Assembly (NCBI RefSeq): GCF_024758725.1
Contig: NZ_CP096972.1
Coordinates: 2,338,001 to 2,402,000 of the forward strand
DNA length: 64,000 nt
Source of the DNA: Sphingomonas sp. SUN039
GTDB taxonomy: Bacteria > Pseudomonadota > Alphaproteobacteria > Sphingomonadales > Sphingomonadaceae
Direction: 5' to 3'
Of this stretch, positions 1 to 9,491 are shown in pieces. A model generated the notes under the pieces. It saw only the letters and a program-made list of their open reading frames with translations. It was not told the DNA's origin and did not search any database. A program made the translations under genes and the position numbers. Numbering within the stretch: position 1 is the first letter of the stretch; every line of letters starts with the position of its first letter.

Positions 1-664
1 AGGCCGCCAGCGGGAAGCTCAGCATCTTGTCGGCGACGGGCACCAGCGCCCGCGCGTCCAGCCCCACGGCACGGACGATTTCGGGGTGGCCTGCATCGAG
101 GCCGCCGGTCAGCGACCCGAAGGCGGGCAGGATCAGCTTGGTCGCGCTCGCCACGAAACAGCGCCGCGCGACGTTGCGGCCGCGCAGAGTGACGCGCAGT
201 TTTGGGTGGAAGTGGCCCGACATCTCGGGCCGCGTCTCGCGCCGGTCGGCTTCGTGGCGCAGGACGATGCCGTCGACGACCGCCTCCTCGACGATCCGCC
301 CGCCGCACAGGTCGATGACGCCGCCTGCATCATGGTTGCCGGTCACCCACACCCAGTCGGTCGCCGCCGTCAGGGCGCGCAGCATCGCTTGCGCCTCCTG
401 CGGCAGGCGTTCGCACCCGCGCGTGTCGTGGAAACTGTCGCCCAGGCACCAGATTTCGGCGGGCGTGGTCGCCGCGACCAGCGCGGTCAGGTCGGATAGC
501 GTCGCCAGGCTGTCGTAGGGGGGGAGCATCTGCCCGCCACGCGCGAACCAGCTGCCCTTTTCGAGGTGCAGATCGGCCACGACCAGCGCGCGCCGGTCCG
601 CCCACCACAGCGCGCCTGCGCCTAAAGCGGCGAATTCCTGTCCGGCGAACGAAAAGCGAACCAT
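1..664 (-). CDS. pdeM: PdeM-like ligase-associated metallophosphoesterase (3' end outside window)
   Basis: The 221 codons in the window read as a calcineurin-like phosphoesterase of the ligase-associated DNA damage response group. Metal-binding motifs appear in the usual order: DLH at residues 31-33 in DLHLEKGSW, GD at 75-76, GNHD at 109-112 and GHFHP at 150-154. The family is about 215-230 residues, so only the last few residues and the stop are missing. The ATG at 664 starts a typical N-terminus (MVRFSFAGQEF) and lies inside the end of the upstream protease gene, a 43-base overlap that suggests coupled translation. The ATP-dependent ligase of the same repair group is one gene upstream. The nuclease role is inferred from the family. 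Confidence 0.88.
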   Translation of the reverse strand, partial: MVRFSFAGQEFAALGAGALWWADRRALVVADLHLEKGSWFARGGQMLPPYDSLATLSDLTALVAATTPAEIWCLGDSFHDTRGCERLPQEAQAMLRALTAATDWVWVTGNHDAGGVIDLCGGRIVEEAVVDGIVLRHEADRRETRPEMSGHFHPKLRVTLRGRNVARRCFVASATKLILPAFGSLTGGLDAGHPEIVRAVGLDARALVPVADKMLSFPLAA

Positions 665-1596
665 TGCTTGCGGGTATCGTTCGAGCTGCCGTCGGGCAAG
701 AGGAAGCGGACCTTCCTTTGCGCGAAATCGACCGACACCCGGCGGAACGCGCGCAACGTGTCCATGCCGAGCAGCATCGCCGGTCGGTTTAGCAGCCCGA
801 ATTTCTTGAACGGATGCGCGTCGACGAACGCGACCGCGACATCGTTGATCGTGAAGCCGCCGATGCGGATGCCATCGACCGAGGCGAGCTCGGCGGCAAT
901 CGACGTGCCGGTGACATCGGTCATCGTCATCGGCACGAAATTGCGCACCTTTTTGCGCTTGGCGAGCATCTGTCGCAGCGCGAGGTTGCCAACGCTGTTC
1001 TGCGCGCCCGAATCGATGATGACGGTGATCGGCACGCCGCCGACATCCGAATCGACGAGGATCAGCTGGCCGTAGCGCGACTTCGCTGTGACGACGATCA
1101 TGTCGGGTTCGACGCGCTCGCGCACCGCTTTCGACTCGCTGACCGTGAACGTCCCTTTGCGGAAATCCATGACCACGCGGCGGCCTTGCAGGCTGTCGAT
1201 GCCGAGCAGACCCTTTGCTCCCAGATGCGCCTCGGCCAGCGCGGGCGCGTTGAAATCGTCGTTGCGCCCGCCGCCGACCTCGAGTGTCGGCACCCGCACG
1301 GTTCGCACCTCCCCAACGCCGGTCATCGTGTGCATCGTCGCGCTCTCGCCCGGTTTCAGGTCGAGGTGATCGGCAAGTTCGCGCGACAGCACGGTACGAT
1401 CCGCACCGGTATCGACGACGAAGGGATACGGACCCTTGCCATCGACCGTGACCGGGACGGTCATGCGGTCGATCCGATCGACCCCCGTGCTGACGGTCGT
1501 CGTCGGGCTGTAATCGGGCGGCGGAGTCTGCTGGGCGGCGAGCGGAGCTGCCGCGACAAGCGCGGCGCAGACGAGCGCAAAACGGGGGACGGTCAT
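622..1596 (-). CDS. Secreted retropepsin-like aspartyl protease (two DxGA motifs)
   Basis: A 324-residue protein with a cleavable signal peptide (MTVPRFALVCAALVAAAPLAAQ) and two copies of the retropepsin-type active-site signature: VVDTGADRT around D62 and IIDSGAQNS around D195. A single chain carrying two half-sites could fold into one pepsin-like active site by itself. The ATG at 1596 is chosen because a GGAGAGG ribosome binding site precedes it and the signal peptide begins there. Longer upstream starts would translate a palindromic repeat. It sits between the DNA ligase and pdeM, where an exported protease has no obvious part in DNA repair. The substrate is unknown; it acts in the periplasm or at the outer surface. 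Confidence 0.8.
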   Translation of the reverse strand: MTVPRFALVCAALVAAAPLAAQQTPPPDYSPTTTVSTGVDRIDRMTVPVTVDGKGPYPFVVDTGADRTVLSRELADHLDLKPGESATMHTMTGVGEVRTVRVPTLEVGGGRNDDFNAPALAEAHLGAKGLLGIDSLQGRRVVMDFRKGTFTVSESKAVRERVEPDMIVVTAKSRYGQLILVDSDVGGVPITVIIDSGAQNSVGNLALRQMLAKRKKVRNFVPMTMTDVTGTSIAAELASVDGIRIGGFTINDVAVAFVDAHPFKKFGLLNRPAMLLGMDTLRAFRRVSVDFAQRKVRFLLPDGSSNDTRKQWFAFRSPDRNSPL

Positions 1597-1663
1597 GTCC
1601 TTGTTCCTCTCCGGCGGGGAGGATGAAGTATTTTTCGGAAGTTGGACAGCGGTATCGTGTTTC

Positions 1664-1785
1664 ACTCCTCCCCGGTACGGGAGGTGGCGGCGAAGCCGAC
1701 GGAGGGGACTCTCCGCCCGCAACCGATCCAGCGCGGAGAACCCCCTCCACCACTTGGTGGTCCCCCTCCCCGTTCCGGGGAGGAA
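1664..1785. repeat. Palindromic intergenic repeat, CTCCCC/GGGGAG arms
   Basis: The region begins with CTCCTCCCCGGTACGGGAGG and ends with CTCCCCGTTCCGGGGAGGA, and contains a smaller palindrome, CCACTTGGTGG. It fills the gap between the ligase and the protease. Two other gaps in the window (3377-3530 and 17663-17790) hold repeats of the same style, built from purine-rich and pyrimidine-rich arms, so this is a dispersed family that can form stem-loops in RNA from either strand. Confidence 0.7.
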
Positions 1786-1792
1786 TGTCGGC

Positions 1793-3361
1793 CTATGTCA
1801 CCATCCGCTTCAGCGTCTCAACCGTATCCGCCTCCGCCGCCGGTTTGTCGGTCCTGATCCGGTGGATGCGGGGAAAGCGCATCGCGATGCCCGATTTGTG
1901 GCGTGACGAGCTGTGGACCGAGTCGAACGCGACTTCGAGGACCAGCGTCTTTTCGACTTCGCGTACCGGGCCGAAGCGCGCGACGGTGTGCTGGCGGACG
2001 AAGCGGTCGAGGTCTTTCAGTTCGACGTCGGTGAACCCCGAATAGGCCTTGCCGACCGGCGACAGCTCGCCCTCCGCCGTCCAGCAGCCGAAGGTGAAGT
2101 CCGAATAGAAGGACGAGCGTTTGCCGCTGCCGCGCTGGGCGTACATCATCACGCAATCGGCGGTCAGCGGGTCGCGTTTCCATTTGTACCACAGGCCGAC
2201 GCGGCGACCGGTGACATAGGGGCTGTCGCGGCGCTTGAGCATGACGCCCTCGATGGCGGCATCGCGGGCACCGGCGCGGATTTCCTCAAGGTGAGCAAAG
2301 TCTGCGGCGTCGATAATAGCAGAGATGTCGAAGCGGTCGCTATCGAAGCGCGACATGACTGATTCCAATCGCGCGCGCCGCTCGGTCCACGGTAACGCGC
2401 GCAAGTCTTCGAGGCCATCGAACAGCACGTCGTAGAGCCGGACAAAGGCCGGGTAATCGGTCAGCATCTTTGCCGACACAGCCTTGCGCCCCAGGCGTTG
2501 CTGTAGGGCGTTGAAACTGGCCGCCTCCCCGCCTTGGAAAGCCCCGCGCACCAGTAGTTCGCCGTCGAACACGCCATCGACGGTCACCGTGCCCGCAACA
2601 TCGGGAAAGCTGTCTGACACATCGTCGCCGCCGCGCGAGAACAGGCGGACCTGCCCCGCGACCCGCACGATCTGGACCCGGATGCCGTCCCATTTCCATT
2701 CGGCGGCATAGTCGGCGAGATCGACTTGGGTCTCCTCCAATGGGTGCGCGAGCATGAAGCTGCGGAACACCGGTGTATCGGCGGCGGTAGGCTGCGTGGC
2801 ACGGCCCTCGGCCCAGTCGAACAGGGCCGTGTAGGGCGGCGCGATGCCGTGCCAGACTTCCTCGACCGCCTCGACATCGAGATCGAAGGCTTGGGCGAGC
2901 GCGGTCTTGGCAAGGCGCGCGGTGACGCCGACACGTAGGCCGCCGGTTGCCATCTTGAGCAGCGCGAACCGCTCGTTCTCGTCGAGCGCGTCGAGCATGG
3001 CGGCGAGTGCGGCAGGGGCTTCCACCCGACCCAGCATCATCAGGCGGTGGACGATGGCCCCTAACGACAAATCCTGCGCCTCGGCGTCGCGAGTTGGCCA
3101 TAGCAACGCGACCGTTTCCGCCGTGTCGCCGACGAAATCGCGGCTCATGCGGAACAGCACGGGGTCGACGCGGTCCTCGATCAGCGCGCGAATAACGGCG
3201 GGCTTCACGCCCGGCAGGTCGAGCGAGCCGGTCAGTGCTGCCAACGCCCAGCCACGATCAGGGTCCGGAGTCGCGCGCAGATAATCCCCGATCAGACGCA
3301 ACTTGGTGTTGCGTGAGCGAGTGTAGATCAGGCGGTCGAGGAGGTCGGAGAAAGCTTGCAC
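1793..3361 (-). CDS. ATP-dependent DNA ligase, ligase-associated repair type
   Basis: A 522-residue ATP-dependent DNA ligase that seals nicks through a ligase-AMP intermediate. The N-terminal helical DNA-binding domain spans about residues 1-200. The adenylation motif EWKWDGIR places the nucleotidyl lysine at K223, and the OB-fold domain follows, with VMLKRRDSPYVTGRRVGLWYKWK covering motifs IV-V (shown split: VMLKRRDSPY, GLWYKWK). The N-terminus and neighbourhood match the bacterial LigB/LigC-like enzymes found with PdeM, an Lhr-like helicase and an exonuclease. Only the pdeM partner is visible here. The GTG start at 3361 is chosen because it gives the family N-terminus; the ribosome binding site is weak. 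It serves repair rather than replication, by inference from the family. Confidence 0.93.
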   Translation of the reverse strand: MQAFSDLLDRLIYTRSRNTKLRLIGDYLRATPDPDRGWALAALTGSLDLPGVKPAVIRALIEDRVDPVLFRMSRDFVGDTAETVALLWPTRDAEAQDLSLGAIVHRLMMLGRVEAPAALAAMLDALDENERFALLKMATGGLRVGVTARLAKTALAQAFDLDVEAVEEVWHGIAPPYTALFDWAEGRATQPTAADTPVFRSFMLAHPLEETQVDLADYAAEWKWDGIRVQIVRVAGQVRLFSRGGDDVSDSFPDVAGTVTVDGVFDGELLVRGAFQGGEAASFNALQQRLGRKAVSAKMLTDYPAFVRLYDVLFDGLEDLRALPWTERRARLESVMSRFDSDRFDISAIIDAADFAHLEEIRAGARDAAIEGVMLKRRDSPYVTGRRVGLWYKWKRDPLTADCVMMYAQRGSGKRSSFYSDFTFGCWTAEGELSPVGKAYSGFTDVELKDLDRFVRQHTVARFGPVREVEKTLVLEVAFDSVHSSSRHKSGIAMRFPRIHRIRTDKPAAEADTVETLKRMVT

Positions 3362-3376
3362 GAATGCTATGTAGGA

Positions 3377-3530
3377 GCTCCTCTCCCCTTGCGGGAGTGG
3401 ATAGCGCAGCTTGGCGGCTTGCCGCCTAGCGTCGCTTGGTGAGGGGTCGGCAAGAGCAGCAGTCCGACCGCCGACCCCTCACCCTCCCGCGCTTCGCGCG
3501 AGGCCCCTCTCTCGCAAGGGGAGAGGGGCT
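3377..3530. repeat. Palindromic intergenic repeat, CTCTCCCCTTGC type
   Basis: The outer arms CTCTCCCCTTGCGGGAG and CTCTCGCAAGGGGAGAGG are near inverse complements. Inner palindromes include GCGCTTCGCGC and a TTGGCGGCTTGCCGCC hairpin. It fills the whole space between the ligase start and the dapD stop. Read on the minus strand directly after dapD it could act as a terminator-like hairpin. It resembles the repeats at 1664-1785 and 17663-17790. Confidence 0.75.
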
Positions 3531-3531
3531 T

Positions 3532-4361
<830 letters not shown>

Positions 4362-4365
<4 letters not shown>

Positions 4366-5045
4366 GCCATTTCCCCCGTAAGTTCGTGCAGCCAGTCGGT
4401 CAGATGCGCAGCGCGATAATCGATGTAGGGCGCAAATTCCTCGTCGGACGCCTGTTCGGACCCATTGTTGATCCACAAGGTCGTCATGCCGAGTGCCTTC
4501 GCAGGTTTCAGGTTGCGCGCCATGTCCTCGGCGAACAGCGCAGCGGCAGGATCGATGTCCCAGCGCGCGCACATCGCGGCGTAGCTGGCAGGTGCGGGTT
4601 TGGGCACATAGTCCATCGCATGAATGTCGTGGATCGCCTCGAAACTGGTGCCGAGGCCGATCCGGTCGAGCACCCGCTGCGCGTAATCGACATCGCCGTT
4701 CGTGAAGACCAGCTTGCGGCCCGGCAGCCGTGCAATTGCTTCCACCAGACGTGCGTCATGCTCGACCCGGTCGAGCGCAATATCGTGCACGTCGCCGAGG
4801 AAATGGCGGGGATCTGTGCCGTGCAACGCCATCAGCCCTGAAAGCGTCGTGCCGTGATCGCGGAAATAGCGCTTCTGGATCGCGCGCGCCTGCACGGGAT
4901 CGCAGCCGACCAGCCGCCCGACATAGGCGGTCATGCGCTCGTCGATCAGCGCGAACAGGTCGCACGACGCCGGATAGAGCGTGTTGTCGAGATCGAAAAT
5001 CCACGCCTCGATGTGCGACAGGTCGGGAGATGCGTGAACGCTCAT
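4362..5045 (-). CDS. HAD-superfamily pyrimidine 5'-nucleotidase-like hydrolase
   Basis: A 227-residue soluble HAD subfamily IA hydrolase. Motif I is FDLDNTLYP with the nucleophile aspartate, motif II is VFTNGD, the conserved lysine lies in VPKPAP, and motif III is LFAEDMARN. The DLDNTLYP form and the overall length match pyrimidine 5'-nucleotidases of the yeast SDT1 type. The ATG at 5045 has AAGGGA at proper spacing. The gene overlaps dapD by four bases, an arrangement that suggests co-expression rather than a shared pathway. The nucleotide substrate is inferred from the family. Confidence 0.88.
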
Positions 5046-5159
5046 GGTGAACGTCCCTTACCGGCACTGTCCCACGGCGCAATCGCGTTCGCAGTGCCCG
5101 AACGGATAATCGCTGCTTAGCCATGTTCCATGATTCCGGTGCGGGAGTCGGGAGGGCTT

Positions 5160-7412
5160 ATGACGGCGATACGCGCGCGATTGCTGGCGGGACTGGCCTT
5201 GCCGTTGGGCGCACTCGCAGGGTGCGGCGGCGGGGAGAGCGGTGGCAGCGTCGCCTCCACCCCGACCCCGACACCCGTATCGGTGACTTCGTCCGCCACC
5301 CCTGCGCCGACGCCGACGCCGACCGTCAATTACGATACCGCCGAATACCGTCGCTCGAATGCCGCTGCACAAGCGCAGGCGCTGACGGCGTATAACGCCG
5401 GGGCGACCGGCGCAGGCGTGCTCGTCGGTGTGATCGATTCGGGTGTGGATGCGACGAGCAGCGAGTTTGCCGGACGGATCAGCCCGCTGTCTGCCGATTT
5501 TGCGGGATCGCGCGGGATTCAGGACGAGGGCGGCCATGGCACCGCCGTGTCCGATGTGTTGCTGGGTGCACGCAACGACACCGGCATTCATGGCGTCGCC
5601 TTCAACGCCACCCTGCTGGCGCTCCGCACCGACACGCCGGGAACCTGCGCGTCGGCGACGGGCGGCAGCGACGGCTGCACGCATAACGACAACAATATTG
5701 CCGCCGCGCTCGACGCCGCCGTGTCCGCGCGGGCGCGGGTGGTGAACATCTCGCTGGGCGGGACACCGGCGAACACCCGGCTGCGCGGGGCCATCGACCG
5801 CGCGACGGCGGCGGGCACGATCATCGTCATCGCGGCGGGCAACGAAGGCGTGACCAATCCGGTCGCGGCGAACAATCCCGACATGCTGGCGCAAGTCGCC
5901 AACGATCCCATCGCGCGCGGGTTGGTGATCATCGCGGGCGCGACCGACTCGACCGGGGTGCTTGCCGATTTCTCGAACCGGGCGGGCAATGGCGCGACGA
6001 ATTATCTGGCGGCGCTGGGGTCGCGGGTGCGGGCAGTGGACGAGACCGGCACGTCGTACCTCTACAGCGGAACGTCATTTGCTGCGCCGGTGATTTCGGG
6101 CGCGGTGGCGCTCATCGCGCAGGCCTTTCCCACCCTGACCCCGGCGCAGATCGTGGCGCTGCTTTACCGCTCCGCCGACGACCGCGGCGCGACCGGCGTC
6201 GATACGGTCTATGGCAATGGCGAGATCAACCTGGCGCGCGCGTTCGGCCCCATCGGGTCGCTATCGCTGCCCGGTTCGGCAGTGCCAGTGTCGCTCAGCG
6301 CCAATGCGACGCTGGGTGGGGCGATGGGCGATGCGGTGAAAGGGAGCCTGAGCGCCGTCATCCGCGACGAGTTCGGGCGCGATTTCGGCGTCGATCTCGC
6401 GCCGACATTGACGCGCACCGCAGTCCGGCGGACTTTGGCGGGCGGACTGGCGCTGTTGGGGCGCAACCTGTCGGCGGCGGGCGGGCGGACCAGCTTCGCG
6501 CTCGCCATCGACGACCGCGAGAGCGCGCGTCCGCTGATGCTGACGTCGCGCGAGGCCGGGCAGGCGCGGGTGCTGGCCGGGTCGATGACCATCGCAGTGT
6601 CGAAGGATCTGAAGCTCGGCTTCGGCGGCGGTGTCGGGGCGGACGGGCTGTTGCCGGACGCACAGCACAGCCGCGAACCCGCGTTCCTCGTCACCGACCG
6701 CAGCCTCGACCGTGCGCCGCTGGGCGCGTTCGCGGTGCGGCAGGCGTTCGGGCGGATCGGGGTGACGCTCGCTGCCGAGAGCGGCCAGATGCAGCTGTGG
6801 CAACGCGGCGAAGTCGGCCCGATGGCCGATGGCGTGCGGCGCTATGCCTATTCGCAGGTGTCGGCCGGCGTCGATGGTCGCGCAGGGCCGGTTGCGCTGA
6901 CCGCGAAACTGTCGCGGCTCGACGAGCGGGCGACGGTGCTCGGCAGTCGCTTCGGCGCGGCGCTGGGCGGCAATGGCGCGGTTAGCTGGTTCGCCGATGT
7001 CGGGGCGACGGTCTCGCCGGGCGAGAACATGCGGCTGGGCGCGACGTGGCGGCGCGGGTGGACCGGGCTGGGGGCGAATAGCGTGCGCGGGCACTCGGTG
7101 CTGCTGACGCAGGGGCTGTCAGGGACGGTCACGCGCGACAATCTATGGGTCGCGGGCGACAGTTTGGCGCTCCGCTATTCGGAACCGCTGCGCGTAACCG
7201 GGGGCGGGTTGGACCTGCTAGCCTTGGGCAGCATGCCGCAGCTGCTGTCGCTTACGCCTTCGGGCCGCGAGCGCGACTGGGAGGCGGTCTATGCGCGGCC
7301 GCTGGGGCGTGGCTGGCTGACGGCGAACACCTATTTGCGGCGGCAGGCGGGGCATTATGCGACCGCGCCCGACGATCTGGGCGCGGCGGTGCGCTACAGC
7401 TTCGGGTTTTAG
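5160..7412 (+). CDS. S8 (subtilisin-like) serine protease autotransporter, lipoprotein type
   Basis: A 750-residue exported serine protease. The N-terminus has a lipoprotein signal peptide ending LAGC (lipid attachment at C22), then a Pro/Thr-rich linker. The subtilisin catalytic triad is D93 (VIDSGVD), H126 (GGHGTAVSD) and S306 (YSGTSFAAP). The region from about residue 480 onward alternates hydrophobic and polar residues and ends in the aromatic YSFGF, as in autotransporter outer-membrane barrels. The ATG at 5160 is preferred to an upstream ATG at 5130 because GGGAGG lies just before it and the signal peptide starts there. Its stop overlaps the convergent sufA stop. The substrate is unknown. 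Confidence 0.88.
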   Translation: MTAIRARLLAGLALPLGALAGCGGGESGGSVASTPTPTPVSVTSSATPAPTPTPTVNYDTAEYRRSNAAAQAQALTAYNAGATGAGVLVGVIDSGVDATSSEFAGRISPLSADFAGSRGIQDEGGHGTAVSDVLLGARNDTGIHGVAFNATLLALRTDTPGTCASATGGSDGCTHNDNNIAAALDAAVSARARVVNISLGGTPANTRLRGAIDRATAAGTIIVIAAGNEGVTNPVAANNPDMLAQVANDPIARGLVIIAGATDSTGVLADFSNRAGNGATNYLAALGSRVRAVDETGTSYLYSGTSFAAPVISGAVALIAQAFPTLTPAQIVALLYRSADDRGATGVDTVYGNGEINLARAFGPIGSLSLPGSAVPVSLSANATLGGAMGDAVKGSLSAVIRDEFGRDFGVDLAPTLTRTAVRRTLAGGLALLGRNLSAAGGRTSFALAIDDRESARPLMLTSREAGQARVLAGSMTIAVSKDLKLGFGGGVGADGLLPDAQHSREPAFLVTDRSLDRAPLGAFAVRQAFGRIGVTLAAESGQMQLWQRGEVGPMADGVRRYAYSQVSAGVDGRAGPVALTAKLSRLDERATVLGSRFGAALGGNGAVSWFADVGATVSPGENMRLGATWRRGWTGLGANSVRGHSVLLTQGLSGTVTRDNLWVAGDSLALRYSEPLRVTGGGLDLLALGSMPQLLSLTPSGRERDWEAVYARPLGRGWLTANTYLRRQAGHYATAPDDLGAAVRYSFGF

Positions 7413-7768
7413 ACCGTAAAGCTCTCGCCGCAGCCGCAGGCTCCCTTGGCATTGGGGTTTTCGAAGACGAACCCGGCAGTGAAGTCGTCCTCGACCCAGT
7501 CCATCCGGCTGCCGATCAGGTAGAGCACCGACGCGCTGTCGACATAAAGCGTGCCGCCCGCCGTCTCGATCTTCTCATCCATCGGGCTGGCGGTGCTGAC
7601 ATAGTCCACCGAGTACGCGAGGCCCGAACAGCCGCGGCGCGGGGTCGAGAGCTTGACGCCGACGGCATCGGCGGGGGCTTTCGACATGAGGTCGGCAATG
7701 CGGGTCTCGGCACCCGGAGTGAGGAGAAGCGCTGCCGGGCGCGCACGGGTTTTGGTCTCCACACTCAT
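7409..7768 (-). CDS. sufA: SufA/ErpA-type iron-sulfur carrier (HesB/IscA family)
   Basis: A 119-residue A-type carrier that receives iron-sulfur clusters and passes them to target proteins. The three ligand cysteines are present in GCSG (RRGCSGLAY) and in the C-terminal CGCGE. It is the last gene of the suf operon. The start ATG at 7768 overlaps the stop of the preceding gene by one base (TGATG); a GTG at 7771 is an alternative. The 3' end overlaps the stop of the convergent S8 protease, so no terminator lies between the two. Whether it acts as SufA or as ErpA cannot be told from sequence alone. Confidence 0.92.
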   Translation of the reverse strand: MSVETKTRARPAALLLTPGAETRIADLMSKAPADAVGVKLSTPRRGCSGLAYSVDYVSTASPMDEKIETAGGTLYVDSASVLYLIGSRMDWVEDDFTAGFVFENPNAKGACGCGESFTV

Positions 7769-8223
7769 CACAACATCCCCAGTTCGAGGCGCGCTTCGTC
7801 GGTCATCTTGCCCGGATCCCAGGGCGGATCCCAGACGAGGTTGACGTCCACCACGCCCACGCCCGGCACGCTGCCGACGCGGAGTTCGACTTCGGTCGGC
7901 ATGGTTTCGGCGACCGGGCAGTTCGGGGTGGTCAGTGTCATGTTGACATGGACATGCCCCTCATCGACCTCGACGCCGTAGATCAGGCCCAGGTCGTAGA
8001 TGTTGACCGGGATTTCGGGGTCGTAAATGTCCTTCAACGCGGCGATGACCGCTTCGTACAGGTCGCCGCCGGGTTCGCCTGCCGCCAGTTCGGGCGGTTT
8101 GGCGTTCAGGAACCCGTCGAGATAGTCGCGCTTGCGCTCGAACGACTCGCGCGGCGACTCCTCCACATCCTGCACCCGCGCTTTGGGCGGCGCTTCCACG
8201 CTGGTGACTTCCTCGATCTTCAT
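7768..8223 (-). CDS. sufT: SUF system assembly protein of the SufT/DUF59 (MIP18) family
   Basis: A 151-residue protein with a C-terminal MIP18/DUF59 domain, recognisable by DIYDPEIPVNIYDLGLIY and LTTPNCPVAETMP with its conserved cysteine. The first 45 residues are a charged, probably flexible extension. Members encoded in suf operons help deliver iron-sulfur clusters to apoproteins. The ATG at 8223 overlaps the sufS stop in ATGA, and the gene ends at the sufA start, so all three are coupled. The symbol follows common usage for suf-linked DUF59 proteins. Confidence 0.88.
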   Translation of the reverse strand: MKIEEVTSVEAPPKARVQDVEESPRESFERKRDYLDGFLNAKPPELAAGEPGGDLYEAVIAALKDIYDPEIPVNIYDLGLIYGVEVDEGHVHVNMTLTTPNCPVAETMPTEVELRVGSVPGVGVVDVNLVWDPPWDPGKMTDEARLELGML

Positions 8224-9491
8224 CCGAACAGCTTCCTTACCCGTTCCAGTCCCCGGACCAGCGCCGCAATGTCGTCGGGCCCGTTGTAAATGCCGAATGA
8301 CGCGCGCGCAGTGGCGTCCACGCCCAAATATTCCATCAACGGCTGGCAGCAGTGATGCCCCGCGCGGACCGCCACGCCCTCTTCGTCCAAGATAGTGCCG
8401 ACGTCGTGCGGGTGCACCCCCTCGACGTTGAAGCTGACGATGCCTGCCGAGTTTTCGGGACCGTAAAGCGTGACCGAGTTCATCGACCGCAGCGCGTCGC
8501 GACACTGGGCCACGAGCGCGGTCTCGTGGGCGTGGATCGCGTCGAGACCGATGCTGTCCACATAGTCGATGGCCGCATGCAGCCCGACGACACCGACGAT
8601 GTGCGGCGTCCCCGCCTCGAACCGACCCGGGGGTGGTGCGTAGGTTGTACGCTCGAACGTCACCCGGTCGATCATCGCGCCGCCGCCGTGCATCGGGGGC
8701 ATCGCATCGAGCAATTCGGCGCGGCCCCACAGCACGCCGATACCGGTCGGCCCGTAGAGCTTGTGGCCTGAAAACACCGCAAAATCGGCCGAAAGGTTCG
8801 TAAAGGAGACTCCCAGGCGCGGAATCGCCTGGCAGCTGTCGAGCAGCAGCTTGGCGCCGACAGCGTGAGCGAGCGTGGCGGCGCGCTCGACGTCGAGCAC
8901 TGACCCTAAGACATTGGAAACATGAGCAAAACTGACCATCTTGTGGTCGGGCGTCAGCATTGCTTCGGCGGCGTCGAGGTCGATCTGCCCGTCGGAGGTC
9001 AGTGAGCAAACGTCGACCTGCCAGCCCGCGAGCTGCCATGGCACGATGTTCGAGTGATGCTCCAACTGGCTAAGCAGCACCCGGCCCTTTTCAGGGTAGC
9101 TCTGCGCGACGAGGTTGATCCCCTCGGTCGCGCCGCGCACGAACACGATCTCGTTTTCCGACGCCGCCCCGATGAACTTCGCGACGCGGCGGCGGGCGGC
9201 CTCGTAAGCGAGCGTCATGTCGGCGGAACGCGCGTACACCCCGCGATGGACGGTCGCGTAATCGGGACCATAGGCGCGGGCGATGGCGTCGATCACGACC
9301 TGCGGTTTCTGCGCGGTGGCGGCGGTGTCGAGGTAGTGCCAGTCACCGATTCCGGGGAAATCGGCGCGGTAAGAGGAGATGCCCAACGCACCGACTTGGC
9401 TGAGCTTGTCGAAGCCCCTTCCTTCTTCTGCCATGGACGCAGAAGAAAGGCCTTCGACAAGCTCAGTCAAGTCGGGTGTGAGAGTGCTCAC
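8220..9491 (-). CDS. sufS: SufS cysteine desulfurase with repeat-encoded N-terminus
   Basis: A 423-residue PLP-dependent group II cysteine desulfurase that supplies sulfur for cluster assembly. The PLP lysine is K244 in SGHKLYGPTG and the active-site cysteine is C381 in AGHHCCQPLM, where the usual next residue is Ala rather than Cys. The start is GTG 9491, which overlaps the sufD stop (GTGA). Residues 6-34 are encoded by a palindromic repeat (9391-9475), giving a peptide beginning DLTELVEG and ending FDKLSQVG that normal SufS proteins lack. The ordinary SufS fold begins at about YRADFPGIGDW. An internal ATG at residue 20 could also start translation. Confidence 0.95.
   Translation of the reverse strand: MSTLTPDLTELVEGLSSASMAEEGRGFDKLSQVGALGISSYRADFPGIGDWHYLDTAATAQKPQVVIDAIARAYGPDYATVHRGVYARSADMTLAYEAARRRVAKFIGAASENEIVFVRGATEGINLVAQSYPEKGRVLLSQLEHHSNIVPWQLAGWQVDVCSLTSDGQIDLDAAEAMLTPDHKMVSFAHVSNVLGSVLDVERAATLAHAVGAKLLLDSCQAIPRLGVSFTNLSADFAVFSGHKLYGPTGIGVLWGRAELLDAMPPMHGGGAMIDRVTFERTTYAPPPGRFEAGTPHIVGVVGLHAAIDYVDSIGLDAIHAHETALVAQCRDALRSMNSVTLYGPENSAGIVSFNVEGVHPHDVGTILDEEGVAVRAGHHCCQPLMEYLGVDATARASFGIYNGPDDIAALVRGLERVRKLFG
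9391..9475. repeat. Palindromic element A, copy 1, inside the sufS 5' coding region
   Basis: An 85-base inverted repeat. The left arm CCGACTTGGCTGAGCTTGTC and the right arm GACAAGCTCAGTCAAGTCGG are complementary apart from one pair. The centre carries GAAG/CTTC-rich sequence. It lies wholly in frame inside sufS and shares both arms with copy 2 inside sufC. Confidence 0.9.

Noticed and set aside
3377-3530. CRISPR-like alternation of repeats
   Set aside because: Arms are inverted, not direct, and there are no regular spacers; it is a palindromic repeat.
5058-5894. Long minus-strand frame of 278 codons opposite the S8 protease
   Set aside because: It is antisense to a gene with a complete catalytic triad and shows the Arg/Gly-rich composition typical of shadow frames.
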